Origin: Erinaceus europaeus
Lineage: Eukaryota > Chordata > Mammalia > Eulipotyphla > Erinaceidae
DNA: 64,000 bases
Direction of reading: 5' to 3'
NCBI RefSeq assembly: GCF_950295315.1
Contig: NW_026647281.1
Span: forward strand, 30,399-94,398
Positions 39,980 through 50,825 of this stretch are shown here, in pieces (within the stretch, counting starts at the first letter, position 1; each line of letters starts with the position of its first letter). A model generated the notes under the pieces. It was not told the DNA's origin, searched no databases, and saw only the letters and a list, made by a program, of their open reading frames with translations. The translations under genes were made by a program, and so were the position numbers.

Positions 39980-41705
39980 AAAGACTTGTATACTGAAAAT
40001 TATGAGTCACTACTCAAGGAAATTGAAAAAGACACAAAGAAGTGGAAAGATATTCCATGCTCATGGGTTGGAAGAATTAATACCATTAAAATGAATATAC
40101 TACCCACAGCCATATACAACCTTAATGCTATTCCTATCAAGATCCCAAACACATTTTTAGGAGAATAGAACAAATGCTACAAATGTTTATCTGGAGCCAG
40201 AAAAGACCTATAATTGCCAAAACAATCTTGAGAAAAAAGAACAGAACCGGAGGCATCACACTCCCTGATCTCAAATTGTATTATAGGGCCCTTGTCATAA
40301 AAACTGCTAGGTACTGGAACATGAATAGACACACTGACCAGTGGAATAGAATTGAGAGCCCAGAAGTAAGCCCCCTCACCTATGGACAATTAATGTTTGA
40401 CAAAGGTGCCCAGACTATTAAATGGGGAAAGCAAAGTCTCTTCAACAAATGGTGTTGGAAAAAAATGGGTTGAAACATGCAGAAGAATGAAACGAAATCA
40501 CTATATTTCACCAAATACAAAAGTGAATTCCAAGTGGATCAAGGACTTGGATGTTAGATCAGAAACTATCAGATACTTAGAGGAAAATATTGGCAGAAAC
40601 CCCTTTCTACATAAATTTTAAAGACATCTTCAATGAAACGAATCCAATTAAAAAGAAGACTAAGGCAAGTATAAACTTATGGGACTACATCAAATTAAAA
40701 AGCTTCTGCACAGCTAAAGAAACCACTACCCAAACCAAGAGACCCCTGACAGAATGGGAGAAGATCTTTACATGCCATACCTCAGACAAGAGGCTAATAA
40801 CCAAAATATATAAAGAACTTGCAAATCTCAACAAGAAAAAAATAACCCCTTACAAAAAAGGACATGGACAGAATATTCACCACAGAAGAGATCCAAAAGG
40901 TCTAGAAACACATGAAAAAAAATGTTCCAAGTCTCTGATTGTCAGAGAAATGCAAGTAAAGACAACAATGAGATATCACTTCACTCCTCTAAGAATGTCA
41001 TACATCTGAAAAGGCAACAGCAGCAAATGCTGGAGAGACTGTGGGGTCAAAGGAACCCTCCTAAACTGCTGGTGGGAATGTCAATTGGTCCAACTGTGGA
41101 GAACAGTCTGGAGAATTCTCAGAAGGCTAGAAATGGACCTACCCTATGATCCTATAATTCCTCTCATGGGGTTATATCCTAAGGAACCCAATACACCCAT
41201 CCAACAAGCTCTGTGTACACATATGTTCTTGGCAGCACAATTTGTAATAGCCAAAACCTGGAAGCAACCCAGGTTTCCAACAACAGATGAGTGGCTGAGA
41301 AATTTATTATATATATATGTATATATATATCAGTTATAAAAAATGGTGACTTTACCATTTTTCAGCCAATCTTGCGATCTTGGATGGACCTTGAAAAATT
41401 CATGTTAAGTGAAATAAGTCAGAAACAAAAGGATGAATATGGTATGATCTCAATGTCAGGCAGAAGTTGAACAAGATCAGAAAGGAAAACACAGGTAGCA
41501 AGCACCTGAACTGGGATTGGCATATTGCACCAAAATAAAAGACTCTGGGTTGGGTGGGTGGAGAGAATCCAAGAAGGATGACAGAGGACCTAGTGGGGGT
41601 AGAATTGTTATATGGAACACTGGGAAATGTTATGCATGTACAAACTATTGTATTTACTATTGAATGTAGAACATTAATTCCCCAATAAAGAAATTAAAAA
41701 AAAAA
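39980..41705 (+). mobile_element. LINE-1 3' fragment (degraded ORF2 C-terminus plus 3' UTR)
   Basis: Translates in broken frames to typical L1 ORF2 C-terminal sequence: [20 protein letters not shown] (40046-40105), [20 protein letters not shown] (from 40192), TEWEKIFTCHTSDKRLITKI (from 40756) and REMQVKTTMRYHFTPLRMS (from 40946). The frame shifts near 40170, 40475 and 40620, and stops occur before 41010, so no full protein remains. The reverse transcriptase core and ORF1 are absent (5' truncation). The 3' UTR ends with aataaagaaatt and an A-tail near 41690-41704. This is a dead fragment; only its type is described. Confidence 0.9.
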
Positions 41706-42847
41706 CCTTCCGCATGCCCCATCCTCCCTCTGTACAGGGCAGGGAGGGTGTCCTGGGGAGTCATTCCAGGCTGGTCCCTGTCAGCAAGAAAGATGCAGCT
41801 AATCAAATCCAACAGGGACCCAAAAGAAAGGAGAAAGGATGAGCTATTAGTCTGTTTTTCCCCCAAGTCAGTATTTGTTGCTACTATGTTTAATATCCTG
41901 TGCTACTTTTCAAAGTGGATGAACATTCTTATGAAGTCAAGTCTAAATCTCAGGAAAGTAAGGAGTTTTAGTTCAGGCAAGTGAGAAGAGCCCTGGAAAG
42001 TATGACATGGTCTGTGAGGCTGGAGCTCCAGATCTGCAACTTCTCTCAACTTCTGACTGAGAACCCATGGCCTAGGGCTCTGGGGAAGGAGGGAAGGAAA
42101 CTTGTTTTGAGAATCATGCAAAGGGGAAACCTGGGCCTATTTATTCACTCAACAACAGTGTGTGTGTGGGTGCAGGATTAAGGGTGATGGTTTATGGTCT
42201 AGTTGATCTCACATGGGTAAAATTTCCCATCTCACCATGATAAGTGTCTGCAGTTTATGGAATTTCAATTCACCTTTGAAAATAGCTGTTGTCTCCAATC
42301 ACAAGTTGTAAGGAAGGGAAAATAAAGAGTGCTGACCACAAGTCCCTCAGAAATCAATAATGGAGTATGATACATATGTGAAGGAGGGACCAACACCTGC
42401 CTGAGTGGCAGGTGGCTCTAAACCAGAACTCACCACCATGGGGCAGGGCAGGAGAGAGGGCCACACTGCTGTACAGATATCTGCATTATTTCATTACACT
42501 TGAAAGATAGAAAATATGTACTGGCAAAAATACCTCTCCAGACAGGAATGCCACTCTTGCTTTTGCTGAACAGACCTGCAGTGCAAGAAATTGGGAAGAA
42601 ATAAATCCAACTCCACAAAATACTGGTGTCCATATTTTCTTTCTTTGTCTGCTGGCCCTCTCATGCATGATTACACTGTCCCAGATGACCCATGTTTTCT
42701 TTTGTTTTTCCCTTTTAATGTTCAGAAGAGAATGAGAGAGAAAAATAAAGACTTCATGCTTGAGCAATTGGCTTTACAAACAACCAGATGAAAATGTTTT
42801 AGATGTAAAAGTCATGACCACATGGAAAACCAAGATGGAGGTCTTAC
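41706..42847. other. Non-array sequence, no gene seen
   Basis: About 1.1 kb of ordinary-composition DNA. I found no convincing exon on either strand, and the reading frames are short and lack recognisable domains. It lies downstream of the ARHGAP20-like exon in its minus-strand direction, but I see no continuation of that gene here. Confidence 0.5.
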
Positions 42848-42997
42848 GAGAAAGTGACCACGAAGCTGTTCCTGGACCAGCCTACAATGAGTGACCTCCG
42901 GTCTCTGCTGGTGGCTCTCCTGGACCTCTCCAGGTAGGCAGACACCCACAGGCTACGCAGGGGCACCGAGTGCTTGATCGTGAAGTTGCTTTCAAAC
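42848..42997 (-). CDS. ARHGAP20-like exon (C-terminal half of PH domain)
   Basis: Minus-strand segment of 150 bases. It has a good acceptor (ctgtctctccag, complement of 42998-43009) and a good donor (gtaaga, complement of 42842-42847). After one leading base it reads 49 codons without a stop. The peptide contains FTIKHSVPLRSLWVSAYLE and LIVGWSRNSFVVTFS. This resembles, as I recall the family, the PH-domain part of ARHGAP20 and its relatives, where a basic KHKV-type strand is followed by a Trp and later a GWP..NFV.TFS motif. ARHGAP20 proteins are Rho-GTPase activators with PH, RA and RhoGAP domains. The next exons (RA, RhoGAP) are not visible in the window. Its phase does not match the donor I chose for the neighbouring upstream exon, so this may be a pseudogene fragment. 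Confidence 0.5.
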
Positions 42998-43842
42998 CTG
43001 GAGAGACAGCAAGAAGACCTCAGTCACTCTGCCCTGTACTCTCAGCCGAGCCCATGAAGACCTGCTCCTGCAGCTCTGTCCTCATCTGGCAGCTCAGCAA
43101 GAGTGGGGAGAAGGGCCTGAGCACTGTGTGTGCTGACTGATCCTGGAGACATCTCACCAAAGGCAGGAAGCAGCCAGCCCTCAGAGCTGAGGCTCCAGTG
43201 TGGCCACACTCTGTACTTCAGTGTTTACAAATGCCACTCAGTGAACAATAAGTGTCCTTTCCTGTTGCTGAAATTCTGAAACTTATATTTTGTTACATTT
43301 AATTGTATATAGTATATAATTAAAACTCATAAATTAATAGAAGTGATGCACTTTTTACTTCAGACCTACTAGTTTATTTTAGGACTTCATACAAAAGAAC
43401 ACAATTGGAAAAAAAATCAATTCCTTTTCATAAAGGAATGAAAAAAAATTATTTCCAGTTTTTTTCAAGTATTGATTTAGCATGAGAGGAACAGATCACC
43501 AGGTAGCCTAATTTTAAAATCCATTTGGTGACTGATGAGCGAGACAGAGAGAACAATACATGACACAAGCATATGCAGTGTCACAGACCAGATCTGATAT
43601 TTATGCTGAGTTGTTTCTACCCAGTGCCAGAAACTTCTCCAGTCACAGAGTCACTCTCATTCTCCCTCCCCCCCATGTATGTACATTTTTTTTGCACTGC
43701 TGGGGCCTTGCACATGCAAAACATAACCACTATAGCCAACCAGCCCAGGAGGTGGCACCAGGAGGCAGCATTCAGTGCTGCTTTGGCCCACATGGCCTAC
43801 ACTGTCCCACCCCCAGGTCATACGTGGAAATGGAGCATCTAC
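42998..43842 (-). other. Putative intron between the two ARHGAP20-like exons
   Basis: Mostly AT-rich sequence (43250-43500). A short SINE-like stretch near 43670-43760 (T-run, then cactgctggggccttgcaca) resembles a decayed minus-strand tRNA SINE. No other exon is recognised. Confidence 0.35.
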
Positions 43843-44008
43843 AGACTTTGAGCTAGAGATGAGCAAGACATTGGAGTATAGGTGCAGCTGTCGCGCCTGC
43901 CTCCTGTGGCCCCTTTTGACCTTGGCTGTGGTGGCCAGCAGCAGCCTGCCACAGGGCCCCTCCCAAGCATCCTCTCCTTCAGAAGTGGCTGAGTCCTCAG
44001 AAGACCGC
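43843..44008 (-). CDS. ARHGAP20-like exon (N-terminal half of PH domain)
   Basis: Minus-strand segment of 166 bases, after an acceptor-like gatgtgttccag (complement of 44009-44020) and before a weak donor (gtagat). One leading base then 55 open codons read RSSEDSATSEGEDAWEGPCG..., followed by RLLLATTAKVKRGHRRQARQ and LHLYSNVLLISSSKS. The last part fits the PH-domain pattern of the ARHGAP20 family (a basic strand, then LxLFNDxLLIAKxK). It lies upstream of the exon at 42848-42997, in the same strand and correct domain order. It ends on a codon boundary while the next exon needs two bases before it, so either another donor is used or the copy is broken. What else it could be: another PH-domain RhoGAP or RhoGEF relative. 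Confidence 0.5.
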
Positions 44009-44771
44009 CTGGAACACATCAACCACAGCCACTAAGGGCTCAAATAGACAGCAGGTTTGTATGCTTAACATCCTCAGTGACATGACAGGCTAGTCATTTA
44101 TTTTAATCCACCAAACAGAAACCCAGACTTCCAGTCAGGAGTCCCTGGGTTATAGAGAGCCCCTGTGAGAGATGAGGTCGCTCAGGGACTGATGGAGAAG
44201 GGAGCAGTTTGAAGTCAGGACACTGGGCCTCGCCAGACAATCCAGATGGGAGGGCTAGAGGAAGCAGCTAGGCCGCTCAGAGCTCGAGGAAGAAAACAAG
44301 CAAATAGACAAAGGGAGAGAGAAATAAAAAAATCTTCAACACAATAAGAAGGTTCTCTTGGAACTAGCAGAGGTTACATTAAATGGCATGTAGAGCTGTG
44401 GAGAGGTGAGGGCAATGTGGCTGCAGATGAGTCTAAAATTTTAGGTAATAGGAATCTGGAAAACTGACTCCAATCTTGTCTAAAGCAATTATTACACTTT
44501 GGGGAAAATTATCAGAATCAGAAAATAACACTAAAAGATCCAAATATCTCTATCTGCAAGGAAGTAGCTAAATAATACTGAACTATGGGTGGACTTCAAT
44601 AGGACTGTCCAGTCTTAACAGCTATGACAACTCAATTCAATAGAACATGAAAGTTCTTGACAAACACAGCAGATTATTTTACTCATTTCATTATTTATAC
44701 AGAAAACCCTCCCATGGGCCCTGAGAAGTGTCTGCCTAAGAAGGTCTAACCTGCTTTCTCATATTCCGCAG
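44009..44771. other. Non-array sequence, no gene seen
   Basis: About 760 bases of mixed-composition DNA. No domain-bearing frame, RNA gene or recognised repeat is seen. Confidence 0.4.
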
Positions 44772-45015
44772 GACTGAGTGCCAGGAACAGGACTCTCTCT
44801 TCATGAAACCAGAGCTGAAGACCAGCAGAGCCCGTTCCCATGTTTCAGAGCGAATGAACCAGAGCACTTCCCATCACTGCCCTGCTCCTCTGACAACCAC
44901 ACCCAGCACAGGGAGAGTCTACCTCAAGCAAGAGAGCCAGCCAAGACACCCTGAAAGCCTGGAGGGCTTTTGGGTGGAAGCAGACATCCTTCACTCTTAC
45001 TCCTTGACTTTGAAG
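44772..45015 (+). other. Exon-like open segment, plus strand, unidentified
   Basis: A pyrimidine-rich stretch and an acceptor-like tcatattccgcag end at 44771. After one base, the frame is open for 80 codons (TECQEQDSLFMKPELKTSRA... to FWVEADILHSYSLTLK) and stops at taa 45013-45015. The peptide is rich in Ser, Thr and Arg, hydrophilic, and has no domain I recognise. It could be a terminal coding exon, or a chance frame. It is antisense in direction to the ARHGAP20-like exons. Confidence 0.2.
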
Positions 45016-45424
45016 TAAAGTAAGAGTACAATACCCCGAGTACTGCCAACTTCGTCCTCAAGTCTGAAGATTCTGCAGTAGCCTTGGCCACTGGAGCTGT
45101 GCTGTGATGTCACAGTCTAAGGTCTTGACATCACTGACACACTGCAGAACAGCCTCCTGGGGCCAGCAATGCCCCCCCGCTGTTCATCTTTAAAAACCAG
45201 TATTTCGCTTGTGAGATGACAGCAGCCTCACATGCAGGTGTAAGAAAGGACTTTTAGTTCTACTGACCCAGTGGTAGTACTTGCCTAGATTATAGTATCA
45301 TGGTCAGGATGTTCACAAGGACAGAGTCAGACATATATATTTATCTGCTCATGATACCTTTAAACTCACCTAAGCTTTTTTTTCCCACCTCTATCACTAC
45401 TTTCAAATTTCAAAAATGTTTTAC
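45016..45424. other. Non-array sequence, no feature recognised
   Basis: No gene or repeat recognised; it contains one poly-T stretch near 45375. Confidence 0.35.
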
Positions 45425-45905
45425 TGAATTCCTCCTTCATCTCTTTTTTTAATTGGGGGATTAATGGCTTACAATAAATTCAGTTGTTAGTACCTGTATA
45501 ACATTCCTCATTTTTCTGTATCCTTCTGTCTCTGTCTTCCTCTTTCCTCCTTTCTTTTTTCCCCCCTCATTTAGGAGTACAGTTTCTCACTGCTCCCATT
45601 ACCAAACATCTGTGTCCCCACCTCACCCCCTGGTAACCATTATAGTTCTCCCACATTCTTAGATAAAGCTGCACATCTTTTTTTTTCACATTTGTGTGTT
45701 TAATTCGCTACATTCTGAATGTGAGTGAAACCATTCTGTAGCTGTCCCTTACCTCCTTACTCATCCACTAAGTATAATCCATTTTATCCCAATGGACACA
45801 ATGTCATCTTTTTTATTTTCCAAGTGATACTTCATTGAGTATATGTCCCATAACTTTTTTATCCAGTCATCTGTCAAAGGGCATTTGGGCTGTTTCTAAA
45901 TGGGG
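45425..45905 (-). mobile_element. LINE-1 3' end fragment, minus strand
   Basis: The complement of the mammalian L1 3' region. It includes tccagtcatctgtcaaaggg and catttgggctgtttct (reverse of the usual L1 3' motif around a dinucleotide-rich tract), and the left end is T-rich (tctttttttaattgggggat), corresponding to the A-tail. It has no coding capacity. Confidence 0.7.
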
Positions 45906-46499
45906 GCTATATAGTTCCTAAACTTGAGAACTGTGGGCTGTGGTTTTCCTAGTTGTTCAGGAAGCTAGATGGACAACTGTCTTTTATTTACCACTAGACA
46001 CACAACCACCTCAACATTCTGCCTCTGTCAGGCATCATTAACAGTTTTGGATGAGACCTTGGTTTGCAAGACTATATGTTTCAGACATGTCCATGTAGCT
46101 TCCAGGGGAAGTTTCCAACCCTGTCCAGGTTCTGGACCCCAAGGTGCTAATGACCGTCCACCACAAGTGGCTACTAGTGAATTCTTATCTGCATCTACAG
46201 ATTGGCCTACCTATTTAAGTTATTTTCCTGAAGAAATGAAATAGTGTCCTATAGTGAGGAAAAAAAAAAAGGCCCAATTCTCATTCAACCAACTTTTGAA
46301 TGGGGAAGACAGAAATTCAACAGAAGAGACCACCAATCACAGTGTGATTCTAGACTCCTGGAAATATCACCCAGAAAAAAACAAAGAGGGAAGTGAGGGA
46401 ATAAAGGTGGAACATGAAACCTGACTGACACTGTGGAGAGGAAAAACAAGGAAGGCTCCTTGGAAGAGCTCATTTGAAAGGAGACTTATTTGAATTTAA
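45906..46499. other. Non-array sequence, no gene seen
   Basis: Short frames only. The plus-strand frame at 45969-46244 has no domain features. A short A-run lies at 46260-46271. Confidence 0.4.
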
Positions 46500-46625
46500 T
46501 TTCTTTTTTTTTTCAGAGCTCTGCTCAGATCTGGCTTATGGTGGTAGCAGGGTTTGAACCTGGGACCCTGTAGCCTCTGACATAAATGTCATTTGCAAAA
46601 CCATTATGCTCTCTTGTTGCTGAGG
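46500..46625 (-). mobile_element. tRNA-derived SINE, minus strand
   Basis: A T-run on the left (46503-46513) is followed by cagagctctgctcagatctg, gtttgaacctgggaccctg (complement contains a B-box-like ggttcaa) and aaaaccattatgctctc (complement contains an A-box-like tagcataatggtt). This is a complete, slightly diverged SINE of a type I associate with hedgehog. Confidence 0.7.
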
Positions 46626-46631
46626 AGTTAT

Positions 46632-47008
46632 TCTGATGCAGTCTCCGCCCCCAGGTTTTACTACTCTGCGCGAAACCCTAGCATTGCCCCCTTCAACCAA
46701 TCCTGGCCCTACATGTCACACCGTGCGAAACCCTAGCAATGCCCCCTTCAACCAATCCTGGCCCTACACATCACCTCTGGTTGTCGCCTAATAAAAAGCC
46801 CCCTCACCCCCCCCCTCTCTCTGGGCTCTCAGCTCTCCCTCTCTGAGGTCTTGCTCCCTGCTCTCCCCCCGTGGTCGGCCATTGCCGGCTGGCTCCACGT
46901 GGTCTGAACCAAACCCCCCCCATACTATAATAAAGATTTGTGTACCCCTTTGCTCTGGACGTCCACTCTCTTCTCCGCGGTGCAGCCCGACACCAGACCA
47001 CCTCAACA
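46632..47008 (+). mobile_element. Solo LTR of an endogenous retrovirus, plus strand
   Basis: Contains a TATA-like taataaaaagcc (46789-46800), C-rich and pyrimidine-rich leader sequence, a polyadenylation signal (aataaag near 46929), and a 3' end in caaca at 47008. This matches the complement of the tgttgagg start of the second copy at 47267, so TG...CA ends are supported. The 5' border is uncertain. No gag, pol or env is next to it. It could drive transcription toward 47009 and beyond. Confidence 0.65.
46670..46778 (+). repeat. 55-base tandem duplication inside the LTR
   Basis: gcgaaaccctagcattgccc recurs 55 bases later with one change (gcgaaaccctagcaatgccc), including cttcaaccaatcctggccct. 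Duplicated U3 segments are common in retroviral LTRs and often act as enhancers; function here is inferred. Confidence 0.8.
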
Positions 47009-47266
47009 ACACTCTCTCCCTGGCTCTTGATTTATTTTAATCACTGCAGGTACTAATCCTGGCCCTGCCATCTGTACAGTGCTACTGAGTGGCCCTAATG
47101 CCCAACTGTATAATATTTAAAATAAATTTTCAGAGAGAGAGAGAGTGCAGTTGGAGAAAGAGAGACAGAGTCATCACAGCACCTGTCACCACCCATGAAG
47201 GGACTGAGGCCATGTATGGTGCTGATGCTCCAATGCAGGGACTCAAACATGGGAGGCATGCACTGT
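47009..47266. other. Spacer between inverted LTRs, with a SINE relic
   Basis: Between the two LTR copies. The right part (47120-47266: a ga-rich stretch, then ctgtcaccacccatgaaggg and gggactcaaacatgggaggc) resembles a decayed minus-strand SINE. No retroviral internal sequence is recognised. Confidence 0.4.
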
Positions 47267-47546
47267 TGTTGAGGTGGTCTGGTGTCGGGCTGCACCGCGG
47301 AGAAGAGAGCGGACGTCCAGAGCAAAGGGGTACACAGATCTTTATTATAGGATGGGGGGGGAGGTTTGGTTCAGACCACGTGGAGCCAGCCAGCAATGGC
47401 CGACCACGGGGGGAGAGCAGGGAGCGAGACCTCAGAGAGGGAGAGCCGAGAGCCCAGAGAGAGAGAAGGGAGGGGTGAGGGGGCTTTTTATTGGGCGACA
47501 ACCAGGGGTGACGTGTAGGGCCAGGATTGGTTGAAAGGGGGCACTC
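47267..47546 (-). mobile_element. Second LTR copy, minus strand, cut by the array
   Basis: The reverse complement of about 280 bases of the LTR at 46632-47008 (tgttgaggtggtctggtgtc, the complement of the TATA-like gctttttattgggc near 47486, and gccaggattggttgaaaggg). At about 47546 it stops inside the LTR, and macrosatellite sequence follows at once. It is 5'-truncated, with the missing part on the array side. Confidence 0.72.
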
Positions 47547-48089
47547 TAGGCAGACCTTGTGCTCAGAGTGGGGTGTTTTCGCCTGTCCTAGGCTTGCACA
47601 GCGCACTTGGGATTGGGTTGCCTGAGATCCAAATGTTACATTGTAGATTGTTTGTAGTTCCGGCTCCCCAGGACATTGGACAGACCCAACTACTCTGGAG
47701 ATACCCAGAGAAAAAGACTCTTCCCATCCTTAGTGCAAATGGAGTGGAGGGGGAGGGGAGAGATGTGCATGTGTGGGATACTCATGCCCAGGTGTGTGTG
47801 AGGGGCCCTGACATGGGTTAGAAGGGGGTTGAGGGGCAGAAGGAGACTGTTTGGGGGGCAGGCTGCAGGCAGGGGAGCCCCTGAATAGGTGCAGGGCTGT
47901 GTGTGCCTGTGGTGGCAGGGCGTTAGGGCAGGTCTCCCTGCAGGATGGTGAAGCTGGCAGCTGGGCTGGCCCAGGGCCCCCAGGGCTGGAAGGCAGCAGC
48001 AGGCTGGCAGGAAAGGAGGCAAACAGTAGATGACAGTTGGGGAGCTGGGGGACAGTGGGCAAGGGGAAAAGGGGGCATCCTTGTGGAGA
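47547..48089 (+). repeat. Macrosatellite stub U12 (array restart)
   Basis: Starts in mid-unit at taggcagaccttgtgctcag, homologous to about 51574 and 55668, and continues to the next unit boundary. It shares private variants (actactctggagatacc, gacatgggttag, ggtctccctgcag) with the end of U14, 8117 bases away. Confidence 0.93.
47658..47791 (+). other. Exon-like segment X (A-prime, U12)
   Basis: 134 bases, open, between ttgtttgtag and cag/gtgtgt. It lies 963 bases upstream of an intact Y (48755) with matching phase. It is the clearest X-to-Y pairing in this half of the window, together with 51688/52785 and 55775/56872. Confidence 0.33.
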
Positions 48090-48754
48090 AGGGGGAGGGG
48101 GCTGGACTGGAGAGTGGGTGGAGCTGGAGGCAGGCAGGTCCCAAGAATCAGGAACTGACAGGGCCAGATACCTGCACCCACCCACTGGATAGCAGCTGCA
48201 GCAGCCAGAGCAGCAGCCCTGGCTTGCCTAGGCCAAGGGCCCTGAGTGAGTCCCTCTGAGGATGAGGAAGGGGAGGGGGAGGGATAGAGGGAGGGGGAGG
48301 AGGGCCGCTGTCAGCAGGCAATGTGTCTACAGGGGCCTCCACTATGGAGGCCTGTGTCCAGGTGGCTGCCTGCCAGATCCGGGGCAGCTCAGGGCTCCCA
48401 GGGTCCTGGGGGGTGTCTGTGGGTTGGGGGCTGTCAGTCAGTCAGTCTGTCTGTGTGTCAGTGCACTTGCTTGGACAGGGGCCTGGCGGCCCTTGGACCC
48501 CAGCCCTGGGCTGTCAGATGCCGGCCCCGCCCCCGGACACGCCCCCACCGTGCCCCTTGCCTCAGAGCCCTGCCCACCTGCACTGGCTTTTGCCTGGGGC
48601 ACTGGCTCTGGTGCCTGGCCACCACCCCTCAGATCAAGTTCAGGGTGGGTGTCATGGCTGCTGCCACCACCACTGCCTCCCTAGGGGTCAACTGGGTGGG
48701 CGGGGTCCTCGTGGCCTAGCAACCTCTCGAGCCCTCTGTGATGTCCCCCCCCAG

Positions 48755-49005
48755 GATTCTGTGCGCATGCGCACTGGCACTGGGCAGCCCAACTGTCCTG
48801 CCACTATGTCAGGCGGCAGCAACCAGACCCCTGGGCCTTGGCACAGAGGGATGGAAGAACGGGAGGACAGCGCTGACCAAGGACGGACCTCGGGGCTGGC
48901 AGCCAAGAGAGCAGAGGAGGTGCGCCCAGGAGCCAGGGAGCCTGGGCTACAGCTACCTACATGCCTGCCTGCCTTGCTGGATGCCGGTATGCTAGCTCTG
49001 TCCAG
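48755..49005 (+). other. Exon-like segment Y (A-prime, U13)
   Basis: 251 bases from a C-run acceptor to cag/gtgggt, open throughout. It is three bases (one codon) shorter than Y in U10 and U14, in the stretch that reads AAKRAEEVRPGAREPG. An in-frame deletion and preserved borders are what one expects of a coding exon, although chance cannot be excluded. Confidence 0.33.
48762..48773. promoter_or_regulatory. Perfect NRF1-type palindrome (U13)
   Basis: The same tgcgcatgcgca palindrome, seven bases inside the start of exon-like segment Y and beside a C-run. Its binding role is inferred from the motif alone. Confidence 0.5.
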
Positions 49006-50776
49006 GTGGGTTTCTCAGTTCCTCTCCTGTCCTCTCCTGTCCTACCTGTTCTCTCCTGTCCTCTCCTCTCCTCTCCTCTCCTGTCCGCTCCTCTCCTCTC
49101 TTCTCTCCTCACTTCCGGGTGCCCTGATCACCAGCTCGAGCGCTTTTGACATTTCACCTGTGACAGCTGCCCACACCCCCCCTCCGCGTCCCTGACGTGA
49201 CTCACAGCTCACAGGCTCACCTGCTCACCCCACCCACACCCACACGCCCCACCACATTCCCTGGATCAGCTCCTCTGCCCTATTCAGCCAAACTGCCCAG
49301 TTGGCAACGTATCTGTGCAGGCTTGACTGTCTTTATCATTCAAGGTTATATCTCCTTTTGTACTTAGCTTGGTTGATTGTCGATGGATGGTTGGATGGAT
49401 GGATGGATGGATGGATGGATGGAAGGAAGGAAGGAAGGATCGAGTGATGCACGGGTTGATCGATTGGTTTTGTAGAGGCAGAGAGCCATCTAGGGGTACT
49501 TGAGACCTCTGGCATAAGAGCCCTAGTCTTCTGTCGAACGTAAAACATTAACACCTCAATAAACAAATGAATAAATGTATTAAATAAACTGGGTTAAAAA
49601 AAACGCGGTGTCTTTTCCCTTTCTGAATATGGTATGCTTTGAGGATCATAATAAGGAAAGCATTGTTCTGAGCAGCCCCTTGAAATATTGGGATATTTCA
49701 TTTTCCGTTCTTCTTCTTCTTCTTCTTCTTTTTTCTTTGCTTTCTATTATCTTGATTTATTTTTTGGAATGGACAGTCAAGAATTGAGACACAAGGGAGG
49801 GATAGAGATTTTGAGAACCAGAGAGATACCTGCAGCACATCTGCACCACTTGTAAAGATTTCCCACTGCAGGTCGGAACCAGGGTCTTGAACCCAGGTCC
49901 TCCTACAGTTTAACATGAGTGCTTAACCAGGTGAGGCACCACCTGCTAAGCTTAATGTGACATTTTTTTTAGCAATGAAAAGAAATTCTCTTGGCTAGGT
50001 AAGAAATAAATAAAATATAAATAAGTAAATAAAAGTGCTTTTACGTTTACACAGTGGAAACACACACTGGGACATATTCTTGTCTATTATTTGTATTATT
50101 TATTTATTTATTTATTTATTGCCACAAGGGGTTATTGCCATAGCGCAGTGCCAGTACCACTAATCCACTGCTCCTATGTTCCATTTTTTCCCCTTTAGCT
50201 GCCCTTGTGGCTTGAATATTGTGGTTATTAATAATATTATTATTGTTGTTGTGATAGTTACTGTCCTTGCGGAGAACAGAGAAAAATGGAAAGAGGAGGT
50301 TAAAGAGAGATGGGGGAGAGAAAGAAAGGCCCCCTGAAGATCTGCTTCACTATATAAATAAAGCACATTTTCATTTGACTCAGTAGAAACACAGAGACAC
50401 GTATACATGTATAATACCTGCATTTTTTATTTATGTATTCTTTATCTATTGATTGACTGATTGATTGCCTCCAGGGTTATTGTCAGGGCTAGGGGCCTGC
50501 ACCACGAACCCACTGCTCCTGCAGACCATGTTTTCCCCTTTGGCTGCCCTTGTTGCCTGAACTTTGTTGTGGTTATTATTATCGTTGTTGTTGCTGTTAC
50601 TGTCCTTGCATAGGACAGAGAGAAAGGGAGAGAGGAGTGGAAACACAGAAGGGTGAGAGAAAGGTAGACCCCTGCAGGTCTGCTTCACTAGATAAACAAA
50701 AAGCATGTACATTTATTTACAAAGTGGATACACCGACACATGTATACATGTATATTACCTGTATATTTTCTCTATG

Positions 50777-50825
<49 letters not shown>

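Noticed and set aside
39980..41705. Active L1
   Set aside because: It is 5' truncated with several frameshifts and stops; only the ORF2 end and 3' UTR remain.
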